Source of the DNA: Arachis hypogaea
Lineage: Eukaryota > Streptophyta > Magnoliopsida > Fabales > Fabaceae
NCBI RefSeq assembly: GCF_003086295.3
Contig: NC_092048.1
Coordinates: 109,570,276-109,634,275, forward strand
Reading direction: 5' to 3'
DNA length: 64,000 nucleotides
Both the position numbers and the translations under genes were made by a program. The stretch's first letter is position 1. Each line of letters starts with the position of its first letter. Shown piece after piece: positions 1 through 11,270 of the stretch. The notes beneath the pieces were generated by a model. That model worked only from the letters and a program-made list of their open reading frames with translations, was not told the origin of the DNA and ran no database searches.

Positions 1-1155
1 TGTGGGCTTTATCAAGGTATGAGTACTTTAGGTGGGGCAGTAGTGGCTTCAATTCTAGCTTTTGTTCTTGACTCAACACTTGAACTTCTTCACTTGGGTC
101 TTCACTATTTTCTTCAATCACATGTTTCTCATCTAGCTTTGCATAATGCACTTCGGCCACAATGTTGTCAATTAGGTCACACCGGAATATGGAATGGTTC
201 TCCGGTGGGTGCCTCAATGCTTCTTCTAAGCTAAAACTTACAACTCTCCCATCTATCTCAAATGAGTAAGTTCCCAAATGGGCATCCAACTTGAATCTAG
301 AGGTCCTCAAAAACGGCCTCCCAAGTAGGATAGATGATGTCCTTTCGGATTCAATTGGTGGCATCTCAATGATATGGAAATTAATTGGAAATATCAAACC
401 CTTTATGTTGACCAACACATCCTCCACAATACCCATCACGGTTATTATGCTCTTGTCCGCCAAGACAAACCTAGCTGCCGACCGCTTTAACGGTGGGAGC
501 TTCAATATATGATAAACGGAAAGAGGCATAATGCTAACGCATGTACCGAGGTCACACATACAATCAATGAATTGAATCCATCAATGACACAAGAGACTAA
601 ATAAGGGCCCGGATCAACACACTTTTTCGGGATGGCTCCCATGAAAGCCGAAATAGAACTCCCCAATGGAATGGTTTCTAACTCTTAAATTCTATCTTTG
701 TTCATACACAAGTCCTTAAGAAACTTCGCATATTTAGGCACTTGATGTATAACATCAAAGAGAGGGATAGTTACCTCCACTTTCTTGAACATTTCCACCA
801 TTTTTGGGTCAAGTTCTATACGCTTCTTAGCCTTTCTTGCCAATGTAGGAAATGGGATTGGTTGGGCCACTTCCTCTAAGACTTGCTCCTTTCTAGGGGT
901 TTCACTCCTTGGTTGAGGGTCTTCACCTTCAACTATCACATGTGCTTCCTCCTCCTCTTCAATTTCTTCTATCTCAACTCTATTCTCCTCTTGAGTGACT
1001 ATCATTGGACTAGTTGCCTTTGGGTCCCTTTCTTTCAATTGAGTTCTGGACCTCAAGGTTACAGCGTTGATGCCACCCTTGGGGTTGGGTAGAGGTTGAG
1101 AAGGTATGGCACTAGAGTTTGGAGCTTGAGGAGTGGAAGTAAAAGGTGGCTCCAT
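1..1155 (-). pseudogene. E1 protease region of pol, broken, cut by window edge
   Basis: The frame downstream of gag on the minus strand contains the conserved GGINAVTLRS box, an acidic linker, LARKAKKRIELDPKMVEMFKKVEVTIPLFDVI, and then the aspartic-protease region. A stop follows KDRI near 685. Beyond it are a CDLGTCVSIMPLS active-site motif in a shifted frame, the KLPPLKRSAARF segment, and the SSILLGRPFL box that ends retroelement proteases. The enzyme would cleave the Gag-Pol polyprotein. A nonsense codon and at least one frameshift near 540-600 inactivate it. RT is not reached before position 1. Confidence 0.85.
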
Positions 1156-2739
1156 ACGAGCAATGAGGGCTTGGAGGGTGGAAGTGAGACCATTAAGACT
1201 TGAGTTATGTGTATTTTGGAGTTCTTTTTTCCCTTGGAGTATGGATCAGAGTGTGTCATCTTGATTTGGGGAAGTGGAAGGGTAGGTGATTTGTGGTGCT
1301 TGTGATTGGTTGGGTGGAAGTGGTTGTCTATGAGGTGGTATGTAGGTTTGGTAGTTTCTTCCTTGGTTTGGTTATTAATTTGGAGGGTTTTGTGAGTATC
1401 GGTTTTGTGGAATGTTGTTGTTCCATCTTTGGTTACCTCCATTGTCCCTTCCTCCTTGTTGATAATTGTCCTGCCAACCTTGGTTGGAGCTATCCTTCTA
1501 ACCTTGATTAAAGTTGTTACTCCCTTGGTTATAACTGCTTCCTTGTTGGGGGTACCCTTAGTTGTAATTGCTCCCTTGTGAATGGTATCCTTGATTAGCA
1601 CGTTCATAGTAGGAGCGATCATAGAAGTTGTGGGTAGCCGCTAGAGTGTTATCTTCTTGGAGACTTGGACATTCATCCGTGTAGTGGGAGTAACATGAGC
1701 AAATACCGCATACTTTTTGGGGGACCAATTGTTGGCTTGGTTGGTGTTGAGGAGGTGGTTGTTGTTAGGATGGAGGTTGTTGTTGATTCACTTGGAGTTG
1801 CTTTAGAAGACTTGTCATCTCACACAAGTTCTTGGTAAGGGTGGCGGTCTCACCACTAGAAGAGACTTCATTCACGGCCCTTGGGCCATGTTGAGTGGAT
1901 TTGGCCAAGTCGGTAATGATTTGCCATGCCTCCTCTGCCGTCCTATACTTTGACAAAGAACCGTTGCTTGAGGCATCCAATAGATTCTTATCTTGCTTCC
2001 TCATGGCTTGGCACACATAGCTAAGCAATACTTGAGTGTCAATCATGTGGTTGGGACATGAGTCAAGAAGTTTGCGAAACCGTTCCCAATATTCATATAG
2101 TGTTTCCATCTCGCCTTGTACAATACAAGAGATCTCCTTCCTTAGCTTGTCCGTCATTTCTATGGGCATGAATTTATCAAGGAATTATCTTCTAAGCAAG
2201 TTCCAATCGGAGACAACATCACTAGGTAAGGTAAAAAACCACTCCTTAGCTCTTCCTTCAAGAGAGAAAGGGAAGGCAAACAACCATATGACCACTTCAT
2301 CGGATCCTTCCCGCCTAGTGGTTGAGCATACACCATGAAAGTCCTTGAGGTGTCTAATTGGATCTTGTGCGGGAAGTCCATGGAACTTTGGTAGAAGATT
2401 GATGAGAGCGGTCTTGAGTTCAAAGTTTGCATTCAAGTTAGGATGAAGCACATGAAGAGGTTGAAGAACAAAATCCGGTGCACCCGCTTCCTTGAGAGTA
2501 ACTCTCCTTGGAGCAGACATTTCGATAACACCTAGATCAAAAGAAGAACTATTAGTAGTATCAACGGAAGAGTAATTAGTGCCTTCGTTGGATGACGGTG
2601 ATATGTTTGGTGAATTGGTAAAAACCTTTTCACCTTCCTCAAAGTCTAACCGCCTCCGAGCTTGCCTAATATGAAGCAAAGTTCTTTCAATTTTCGAATC
2701 AAATGGTGCTAAGCTCAGATTTGGTAGTGAACGCGTCAT
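1156..2739 (-). pseudogene. gag: E1 gag polyprotein (capsid/nucleocapsid), broken
   Basis: Gag would form the virus-like particle in the cytoplasm and package the element RNA. The frame opens at ATG 2739 (MTRSLPNLSL) and runs through the retrotransposon gag domain (AFPFSLEGRAKEWF, then ETLYEYWERF). An in-frame TAA after residue 184, where relatives have Glu, splits it; the same frame resumes and runs to a TAA at about 1765, where relatives have Gln. Beyond that stop, still in frame, lies a CX2CX4HX4C zinc knuckle (C-GI-C-SCYS-H-YTDE-C) at 1669-1710, then a Gln/Asn-rich stretch. The gag-pol polyprotein was a single frame here. Two nonsense mutations make this a pseudogene. Confidence 0.88.
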
Positions 2740-2895
2740 ACAATGAAGGAGATAAGAAGCTCATGACATCAAGTGATAGTTAAGCAAAGACTAATCCTAA
2801 CTAAGAATCAAACAAACAAACAATCAAGAGAGAAATGCAAGTATCCACATATTAACATATTCACACTAACCAATAGAATGGCACACATAAGCAAG

Positions 2896-2913
2896 TCCCC
2901 GGCAACGGCGCCA
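2896..2913 (-). other. E1 primer-binding site (tRNA-Asp)
   Basis: On the minus strand the site reads TGGCGCCGTTGCCGGGGA, an exact 18-nt complement of the 3' end of plant tRNA-Asp. It lies three bases inside the LTR end (2917). This is the priming site for minus-strand DNA synthesis. Confidence 0.95.
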
Positions 2914-2916
2914 TTT

Positions 2917-3404
2917 TGATGGACGTAATATTCTTATGCCGGTTAGAAATTAGCAATGAATCTAATCATGAGTATAGTCTAACCAACACATAAATATCGC
3001 ATCAAACAATTCTAAGATCTATGACTGAGAGTATTCATCCCGGGTTGTTCTCCCTAGAATTTGCCTTAGAATGCGCATCATTGATTAGGAAGTCTTTTGT
3101 AGTTTTGAGAGTTGGTGCAAGAAATCAAGCTAACAAAAGTAGACAAGCAATTAATTGAAATAAAGCCTTGGCTAGGGGTAAGCATTGGAGGTTCCATCAT
3201 TATAGTTTCCTTCAATTGAGAGAAGGATTGATTGTTGCTTCACTTAGTTAACCCCCTAATAATGGAGGAAAGTCAAGTGAAAATAACTAACTTGAGTTAC
3301 AAGTGCTAGTCTCACCCTAGGGAAGTCTAGCTTTAGTGCACTCCAAGTCAATTAGCAATTCTCAATTCCTAATCAACAATTGATATCCACTACTCAAGTG
3401 TCTC
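2917..3404 (-). repeat. E1 5' LTR, U5-side fragment
   Basis: This sequence starts next to the primer-binding site with TGATGG on the plus strand, which is the CA end of the LTR in element orientation. It runs for 488 bp until LTR1 of E2 begins. The rest of the LTR (U3) should lie beyond the inserted chain, outside the window. Confidence 0.85.
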
Positions 3405-4899
3405 TGATAAACCACTATTTTATGGTTTATCATGTGCTTAATTGTGTGGTTTTATCAAGATCTTTACCCACTTATTCATATGATTGGCATGCATTTATAT
3501 TTCCTTCCTAAAATTATTACATGATTGAAAACTTGCTTCCTAGAGACTTTTAATTATGTATTTTAATTCTCCTTTATTCCATTCGATGTCGTGATCTGTG
3601 TTAAGTGCTTCAGGCTTTATAGGGCATGAATGAGTTGGAAATTGGAAAGGAAGCTTGCAAAAATGGAAGGAACACAAGAAATTGAGGAGATGACCAGCGA
3701 GAAGTGACGTGGCCGCATGGCTCACGCGACCGCGCGAAAGAGAAGAAATCGCAGTGACGTGGCCGCATGGCTCACGTAACCGCGCGGATTGGAATAGCAT
3801 AAGTGACGCGGAGGCGTGGACAACGCACCCGCGTGGCAAAGCAAAACACCGAATGACGCGTCCGCATGAATGACGCGATCGCGTGACGTGTGCGATCTGC
3901 ATAATCTGCAGAATTCGCTGGGGGCGATTTTGGGCCCTGTTTTGACCCAGTTTTCAGCCCAGAAAAGCAGACTAGAGCCAGAGAATATGGAGAAACCAAA
4001 AACAACATTCATTATACACAATTTTAGTTTTTTAGATCTAGTTTTACTCCTCCTCTAGGTTTTTCTCTTTACACATTCATAGTTCTTAGGATTTTATTTC
4101 TATTGCTTTTTGCATTGGGATATTGAGAAGAGTTATTACCTCATCAAGACTTCGTCATTCTAGTTCGTTTTCTTTACTTGGCTTTACTCTTCCATGTCCT
4201 TTAATTTACTCAATTTTACTATTGGATTATTTTAGAATTTATTAATACAAGAATTACTTTTATTTTTAATTGATTCCCTTGAGTTTTATCTATCATATCT
4301 TTCTTTAATTCCCTTTCCTATGTTATGAGTTCTACATTCACAATGAGCGACTAGTTCCCTAACTTGATGGGGAGTTGATTGAAAGGAACCCTTGAGTTGG
4401 GATGCTTAAAAGAAAAATTGTAATTAGGTTTATTGTTGGGATGCTTTCTAGTCATTGACACTAATCCTTTTCAATTGAACGGATTGGAACTTGTGAATAG
4501 AAACAGCATTCCAACTTGTTTGACTTTTCCTTACCTAGTAAGGGATAACTAAACAGAACAACCTTCAATTATCAATTAATCTTGAGAGTACTTCAACAAG
4601 AATAGGGCTTCCAACTAATCTACTCCCAGTCAAGGCTTTTATTTAAATTATTTAATTTCTCTAATTTAATTTCCTATATTTATTCAACTCAAACTCTTTT
4701 TGAAAACATCCGATTAATAAAATAGCACACCTTTCCGCAACTCGTTGGGAGACGACCTGGGATTCATACTCCCAGTATTTTAATTTTAATTTTTGTGACA
4801 ACCCTTCTAAATTTATAAGCGGATTTCTGGTTGGTTGAGAACTATACTTGCAACGTATATCTTATAACAATTCTTGACTCGCCAATTTTCGCCCCGTCA
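3405..4899 (+). repeat. LTR1 (5' LTR of E2)
   Basis: The LTR starts TGATAAACCA and ends CGTCA, five bases before the PBS, and is 1495 bp long. The first 28 bp form a perfect inverted repeat (TGATAAACCA ... TGGTTTATCA, 8-nt loop). About 297 bp in, a GC-rich palindrome array occupies 3702-3892. The U5 side carries the GGAGACGACCTGGGATTC signature and the CCAACTAATCTACTCCCAGT stretch found again in LTR2 and LTR3. Over the first 490 bp it differs from LTR2 at roughly 20 sites, mostly C/T and G/A changes in the CG-rich array. Confidence 0.93.
3702..3892 (+). repeat. ACGCG-type palindrome array in LTR1
   Basis: Four degenerate units of about 40 bp each contain GTGACGYGG...CGCRTGGCTCACGCGACCGCG-like words, that is, pairs of ACGCG-N-CCGCGT cores separated by A-rich spacers. 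The array is far richer in CG than the AT-rich LTR around it. LTR2 has the same array at 11572-11760. The same core recurs in solo LTR F and in the pol-ORF3 spacer of E3. Confidence 0.85.
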
Positions 4900-4904
4900 A
4901 GTTT

Positions 4905-4922
4905 TGGCGCCGTTGCCGGGGA
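4905..4922 (+). other. E2 primer-binding site (tRNA-Asp)
   Basis: TGGCGCCGTTGCCGGGGA matches the tRNA-Asp 3' end over 18 nt, five bases after the LTR1 end. Confidence 0.96.
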
Positions 4923-5014
4923 GTTGCAATAGAGTGCTAAAGTTATTAATTGGAATTTATTTATTTGTATTTTATTTTATCTTGCTACTATGAGCTGCTT
5001 GTTTCTTTCGCTAG

Positions 5015-6316
5015 ATGACGCGTTAACTTCCTGATCCAAGCTTGCCAGTATTCGATCCTGAGATTGAAAGAACTATTTCACGAATAAGGCAAGCTCGGCG
5101 TCGGTTAGTCCTCTCTGAGGGCGGATCTGAAACGTCATTTGAGGAAGAAACCAGCCCCCGTTCTACTGATTCGGTTGATTTACGTGCAGGTGACATGGCA
5201 GAACCTAGGAGAGTTACTATCCAGGAGGTTGGAGCCCCTGATTTTACAATGCAACCATTTCAAGCGCATCACCCAGCGGTGGCTACAGACTTTGAAATAA
5301 AGACTGCACTGCTCAATTTGATGCCCAAGTTTCATTGCTTACCTGCTCAAGAGCCTATCAAGCACCTGAGAGATTTTCAAGCAGCCTGTTCTACTGTCAG
5401 GAGTGATGGTGCATATGAAACTTCAATTTTGTTAAAAGCTTTCCCGTTTTCTCTTGAGGGAAAGGCAAGAGAGTGGTACTACACTCAACCCGCAGCAACT
5501 GTATCCAACTGGGATACACTTAGAAAAGAATTCTTGGAAAAATTCTTTCCAGCTGAAGTTACTAATAAACTGAGGAAAGATATTTCCATGATTGTTCAGG
5601 ACGAATCTGAGACTCTCTATGAATACTGGGAGCGCTTCAATAATCTTCTGGAAGCTTGCCCCCACCATATAATTGACAAGATAGTGTTACTCGGTTACGT
5701 CACACAGGGCATGAGGCCCCAAGATAAGACCACGTTGGAAAGTGCTAGCAATGGGTCTATGAAAAAGTACAAGACCACTGATGAGGCATGGCAATTGATC
5801 AGCGACTTAGCTGATTCCACTCGGAATCACAGGCAAAAGCAAGGCCGTTCAAAAGCCATTGCAGAGGTATCCTCTAGTAGAGAGATTGCTGCTCTAACTC
5901 AGAGTATCTGTGAAATGACCAACTTGCTGAAGCAGATGCAATTGAGTCAACAACAAGTTCAACAAGCTCAACCTTCTCCACCATAACAAAGCCAACAGTT
6001 AGTCCCACAGAGAGTTTGCGGAATCTGTGCTGATTATAGCCATTATACTGACGAATGTCCGCAGCTTCAGTCAGAAGACAACACCGTGGCAGCCACTCAT
6101 AACTTCTATGACCGCCCCAACCAAGGGTACAATCAAGGTGGCAATTACAACCACAGATGGCAGGACAATTCTAACCAGAATTGGAGGGAAAACAACAACA
6201 ACAAAGGAGGCAGAGACAATCAAGAAAATCAGAGGTGGAATAATAACAACAACAGGCAGCAGAACCAGAACCAGCCTTACAGAGCACCTCACCTGAGGCA
6301 ATCCCAAGGACCATAG
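5015..6316 (+). pseudogene. gag: E2 gag with zinc knuckle, broken
   Basis: The expected start is ATG 5015, homologous to MTRSLPDPSLP in E6, but codon 4 is TAA. The remaining frame reads PVFDPEIERTISRIRQARRRL, then the gag domain (AFPFSLEGKAREWYYTQP, ETLYEYWERFNNLL), to a TAA at 5984-5986. The same frame continues through a perfect CX2CX4HX4C knuckle (C-GI-C-ADYS-H-YTDE-C, 6017-6058) and an Asn/Gln-rich RNA-binding tail to a TAG at 6314-6316. Two of the three stops are C-to-T changes relative to E3 (CAG to TAA/TAG region). Gag, knuckle and protease share one frame, so the ancestor made one Gag-Pol polyprotein. Confidence 0.9.
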
Positions 6317-7290
6317 AATACCCAACAGCAGACCTCTCAAATTACTTATCCTTCTTCATCTGCTAATGATAACTTACTACAATCTATTGATCGGAGACAA
6401 CAGACCATGGAAAATAACCTTTATGCTACACTAAATGGTCTGAACTCTACCCTGCAAGCTCTTGTCTCACAGATTGGATCAATGAATAACTCCAATAACC
6501 AGCCTTTGAGCTCTAGTGGAATTCCCTCTCAACCATTACCCAATCCAAAGGGTGGCATTAATGCCATCACCCTAAGGTCCGGAACTACACTGCAGGAGAG
6601 GAATCAGGAGGAGCCAAGCCCACCAGAACACACCTCAGCTGAAGAGGTAGTGGAAATAGAAGATGTTGAAGAGGAAGAGGACATACAGGACATAGATGAA
6701 AAAGAAGAAGTTCAACCACAGGAGGAAGCACCACAGGGCGCAGACACTGCAGAAGATACCACTCTCATTCCATTTCTACAACTTGCAAGGAAGCCCAGGA
6801 AGCAGCTGGAACCTGACCCCAAAATAGTAGAAATATTCAAAAAGGTTGAGGTAACTGTTCTTCTTTTTGATGTTATTCAACAGGTACCTAAATATGCAAA
6901 GTTTCTAAAGGATTTATGTATACATAAAGACAAAATTAATGAATTAGAAACTAATCCTTTAGGTAGTTCCATATCTGCTTTAATGGGAGGTTTACCTGAA
7001 AAGTGTAGTGACCCAGGTCCATGTATGGTTAATTGTACTATTGGTGGTGTAGTATTTTCTGACTGCATGTGTGATTTAGGAGCATGTGTGAGTATAATGC
7101 CTTTGTCTATATATGATATTTTGAGGCTCCCCCCCCCTTAAAAAGGTCGGCAGCTCGTTTTGTGTTAGCAGATAAAAGCATTATTACAGTGGCTGAAGTT
7201 GCTGAAGATGTATTAGTGGGCATTAAGGGGCTCACATTTTCCATTGATTTTTATATCCTGGAGATGCCCCAAAATGACTAAGAGAAGCCG
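6317..7290 (+). pseudogene. E2 protease region, frameshifted at a poly-C tract
   Basis: This covers the gag-PR linker (GGINAITLRSGTTLQERNQEE and an acidic Glu-rich stretch), LARKPRKQLEPDPKIVEIFKKVEV, and the aspartic protease with active-site motif MCDLGACVSIMPLS. A run of nine C at about 7128-7137 adds two bases relative to the ancestral reading and throws the frame; downstream pol lies in the shifted frame. A TAA follows EMPQND, and the LLGRPFL flap-end box comes after it. The catalytic Asp is still present. Confidence 0.88.
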
Positions 7291-9129
7291 TCATCAATCC
7301 TACTCGGAAGACCATTCCTTAAGACCTCGAAGTTCAAATTAGATGCTTTTTCAAGAACATACTCTTTTGAAATAGATTGCCGAGTAATAATTTTCAATCT
7401 AAATGGAGTGATGAAGCATCCTCCGGAGGATCATTCTATCCTCCAGTGTGACGTTATAGATGAAACCGTGGCTGAAGTTCACCAGGAGGAATTTGAAGAG
7501 AAGTACATAGGACAAGGTCCAAGTGTGGGGACATTCTCAGAGGACAATGACAGTGCTTTACCATTGTTACCAGCTCCAGACAACCCAGAGCCTAACCATG
7601 ATCAGAAGTTATAATTAAAACCCCTTCCTCCACACCTCAAATATGCTTACCTTGAGGACGAGCAGAAGTTTCTAGTTATCATTGCAAGGGAACTCACTTC
7701 TCAACAGGAAGAGCAGTTACTTAGTGTGCTGAGAAGGCACAAAAAGGCAATTGGTTGGAGTTTGGCAGACATAGTAGGCATCAACCTTCAAGTCTGTGAG
7801 CATCGGATATTTTTAGAAGAATGAGCAAGACCTGTCCGTCAGCTCCAGAGAAGACTAAACCCCACTATCTTAGAGGTTGTCAAAAAGGAAGTGACCAGAC
7901 TACTGGAGACAGATATCATCTATCCCATCTCAGACAGTGAATGGGTAAGCCCAGTACAAGTGGTGCCCAAGAAGTCTGGAGCCACTACAGTGAAGAATGA
8001 GCATGGAGATCTCATTGCAACCAGAGTTCAGAATGCCTGGAGGGTCTGCATTGACTACAGATGCCTCAATCAGGCCACTCGTAAGGATCACTATCCTCTT
8101 CCATTCATTGATCAAATGCTGGATCGCCTGTCAAGCAAATCACATTATTGTTTTTTAGATGGTTACACAGGTTATTTCCAGATTCATATAGCTCCTGAGG
8201 ATCAGGGAAAGACCACTTTTACATGTCGTTTTGGGACTTATGCTTACAAGAGAATGCCCTTTGGCTTGTGCAATGCACCAGCTACCTTCCAAAGGTGCAT
8301 GATGAGTCTTTTCTCTTATCTTATTGAGGACTGTATGAAAGTTTTTATGGATGATTTTAGTGTATATGGCGATTCCTTTAGCCTTTGCTTAGATGGATTA
8401 TCTAGAGTATTAGATAGATGTGTCAGTACAAACCTTGTATTAAATTTTGAAAAATGTCACTTTATGGTAAAACAAGGTATTGTACTAGGACATGTTGTGT
8501 CTAATACTGGCATTTTTGTAGATCCAGCAAATGTGGATGTTATTTCTAGTTTACCTTACCCCTCTTCTGTGAGGGAAGTCCGTTCGTTCCTTGGCCATGC
8601 AGGTTTTTACAGGAGATTCATTAAGGACTTCAGTAAGGTAGCTCTTCCCTTATCCAGACTACTGCAGAAGGATATTGAATTCGAGTTCAGCGAGGATTGC
8701 AAACAAGCATTTGATAAGCTGAAGACCGCCCTGACTCAAACTCCAATTGTGAGAGGACCAGACTGGAGCCAGCCATTTGAAATAATGTGCGACGCCTCCA
8801 ACCATGCAGTAGGAGCAGCACTGGCTCAGCGTGAAGGTAAGGACCCCTTTGTTATTGCTTAGGCGTCTAAAACTTTAGATGCCGCTCAATCCAATTACAC
8901 TACTACTAAGAAAGAGCTTCTTGCTATTGTTTTTGCTCTGGATAAATTCCGAGCCTATTTACTTGGTACGAAGGTAGTAGTGTACTCAGACCACGCAGCT
9001 CTAAAGTATCTATTAGCTAAAAAGGAGTCTAAACCAAGGCTTATACGTTGGATACTGCTATTACAAGAATTTGATTTAGAAATTAAGGATAGGAGTGGTA
9101 ACCAGAATTTAGTGGCAGACCATTTGAGT
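7291..9129 (+). pseudogene. pol: E2 reverse transcriptase and RNase H, broken
   Basis: RT copies element RNA into DNA and RNase H removes the RNA strand. Visible RT motifs are IIYPISDSEWVSPVQVVPKK, WRVCIDYRCLNQATRKDHYPLPFIDQML, YCFLDGYTGYFQI, RMPFGLCNAPATFQRCM, the FMDDFSVYG catalytic box and VREVRSFLGHAGFYRRFIKDFS. RNase H shows its acidic residues in [31 protein letters not shown] and [11 protein letters not shown]. In-frame stops are TAA 7612-7614, a TGA near 7822 and TAG 8860-8862. All these parts lie in one frame. Catalytic residues survive but the protein could not be made intact. Confidence 0.92.
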
Positions 9130-10077
9130 TGCCTTGAGCACATTACAGATGACCCCACTCCTATAGCTAATAATTTCCCATTTGATAACCTGCAAGCAGT
9201 ATCTGAGGTAGTCCCTTGGTATGCACCTGTAGCTAATTATCTAGTTAGCCGCACCTTTCCTCCATACTTTTCTAAGCATCAAAGAGACAAGCTGAAAAGC
9301 GAGTCTAAGTATTATATATGGGATGACCCATATTTATGGAGATGTGGTGCTGACCAGGTAATTAGACGGTGTGTGCCTCAATTAGAATTCCAGTCCATCT
9401 TAGAGGCTTGTCACTCGTCTGAGAGTGGAGGACATTTTGGCCCTCAAAGAACAGCTAGAAAAATCTTAGACTGTGGATTCTGGTGGCCTACTCTTTTTAG
9501 AGACGCTGCTGAATTTTGTAGATCTTGTTTCCCATGCCAAAAATTTGGTAATATATCCAAGAGGGACGAGATGCCTCAACAAATTATGCTTTTCTGTGAA
9601 ATTTTTTATGTTTGGGGCATTGACTTCATGGGTCTATTTCCAAATTCTAATGGTTATTTTTATATATTGCTAGCTGTGGATTACGTTTCCAAATAGGTGG
9701 AAGCAATTCCTACCCGCACTGATGATGCTAACACTGTTGTTTCCTTTGTGAGAAACCACATTATTTGTCGCTTTGGATCACCACGAGCAATCGTGAGCGA
9801 TCAAGGCACCCATTTTTGTAACAGGAGACTAACAGGATTAATGAAGAAGCATGGGATAATTCATAAGGTTGCAACAGCCTACCATCCTCAGACTAATGGG
9901 CAAGCCGAGGTGTCAAACAGAGAGATAAAGCGTATCTTGCAGAAGATAGTCAAACCTCATAGAAGAGATTGGAGCACCAGGCTACAAAATGCACTCTAGG
10001 CATACAGAACCGTATACAAAACACCCATTGGGATGAGCCCTTTCCACTTAGTTTATGGAAAAGCTTGTCATCTCCCT
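9130..10077 (+). pseudogene. E2 integrase, truncated
   Basis: Integrase inserts the cDNA into the host chromosome. The HHCC zinc domain is visible ([16 protein letters not shown] ... CGFWWPTL ... CRSCFPCQK), followed by the catalytic core with D in [11 protein letters not shown] in [11 protein letters not shown] and E in [13 protein letters not shown]. Stops at 9694-9696 (TAG) and 9997-9999 (TAG) both replace Trp codons. At 10077 the sequence jumps from HLP to 3' untranslated sequence, losing the C-terminal domain that E3 retains (about 3.2 kb deletion). Confidence 0.9.
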
Positions 10078-11270
10078 AGATTTGAGCCTTTATGCATGGT
10101 TACATTATTTAACCATAATTATTTTATTCTTGTGTGTTTACTTCTCTATGATTGTAATCTATATTTTGTTTCATCCTATATGTCCAATGTTTATTATATT
10201 TGTATGCTTGCATATGATTGAGGCCATTATTTGTTTAAACTCACTTATCCAAATTAAACCTACCCTTTTAATTACCTTTGTTAGCCACTTTGAGACTTTA
10301 AATCCCATTTGTTCTATATTTTACCACATTACTAGCCTTAAGCGGAAAAACAATTATATATCCCAAACTGAATCTTTGGTTAGCTTAAGATAGAATTGTG
10401 TATGCTAATTAAGTATGGGAAATTGTGGGAACAAAAGATAATAAGGGAATGTGTCATGATAATATAATGGGAATTTGGACACCTACTCATGTGAAACTAT
10501 AAGAATCGAAAATCTATGTGCATTGATAAGCTATGTTTATTTTTATGTTTATGTAAAAAAAAACCAAAAAAAAAAACGAAAAATATTCAATAAATAAATA
10601 AGGGGACAAAATTACTCCAATGTTAAGTTAAGAATTCAAAGATCAATGCATGTATGATAAAATTAAGATAAAAAGTTGATACATGAGTATGGAATGTGAA
10701 AGGGAAATTCTGAGTAGCTAGGTATGAATTCTAAAGTTATATAGAATATATATATGTTATGTTAAAGCTTGGGTTAATTAAAGATTCAGTTTATAAGCTT
10801 ACTTAGCCATACATGTATCCTTACCATTACCTTGGCCCCATTACAACCTTGAAAAGACCTCATGATGTTTGCATTGGTATATTAAATGTTGTTGATTGAT
10901 TAGGAGAAGAACAAAAGTTAGAGAGCATAATTAGAGAAGGATAGAGTGATTACCCTATACACTAGAGGGATTAGAGCGTACATACATCATCAGTGAGGGT
11001 TCAATGCTTAAAATTTTATGTTCCCTGCTTTCATGAGCTACCTTCTTGCATTTTTATCTGTTTTTACTATATGAGAATTGAATTAGTGAAATTTGATTTG
11101 TAATTGTTTTGAAGAGCTTATTTACAATTGATCAAGTAGACAAGAATCATATAGTTGCATTCACATATATAGGTTGCATTGCATTGCATGAGTTTTACAT
11201 GTTCCTACTCATTTATTTCATCTCCTTCAACTAAGCATGAGGACATGCTAATGTTTAAGTGTGGGGAGGT
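10078..11270 (+). other. E2 3' untranslated region
   Basis: AT-rich and non-coding. Nearly the same sequence occurs in E3 from 44297 on, including a poly-A/lysine-like run near 10555-10590. Short open frames (10033-10393) here have no recognisable domain and are artefacts. The region ends in the polypurine tract. Confidence 0.8.
11255..11270 (+). other. E2 polypurine tract
   Basis: TTAAGTGTGGGGAGGT lies immediately before LTR2 (TGATAAACC at 11271), the position where plus-strand DNA synthesis starts. An exact 16-nt copy lies internally in E3 at 44009-44024. Confidence 0.85.

Larger units (their letters stand above)
1..3404 (-). mobile_element. E1: partial Ty3/gypsy (Athila/Tat-like) element, minus strand
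   Basis: Reading the minus strand from 3404 down gives a partial 5' LTR, a tRNA-Asp primer-binding site, gag with a zinc knuckle, and protease, with the window edge cutting the element before reverse transcriptase. The LTR is interrupted at 3404 by the start of LTR1 of the plus-strand chain, so E1 is the older host sequence. Several in-frame stops show it is inactive. Its proteins are close relatives of those in E2/E3/E6 but clearly diverged from them, so it is a separate family member rather than another copy in the chain. Confidence 0.9.

Noticed and set aside
2896..2913. tRNA-Asp-like sequence as a tRNA gene (here and at the other PBS sites)
   Set aside because: Only 18 nt match, next to LTR ends; no cloverleaf or anticodon arm nearby.
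3540..4021. Minus-strand frames in LTR1 and LTR2 with RSRHSCGR-like repeats
   Set aside because: Antisense translation of the ACGCG palindrome array; no homology to a protein family.
6071..6340. Antisense hydrophobic frames opposite the gag nucleocapsid region (also 15382-15675 and 53992-54336)
   Set aside because: They are shadows of the Asn/Gln-rich gag tail read backwards; the sense strand has the zinc knuckle.
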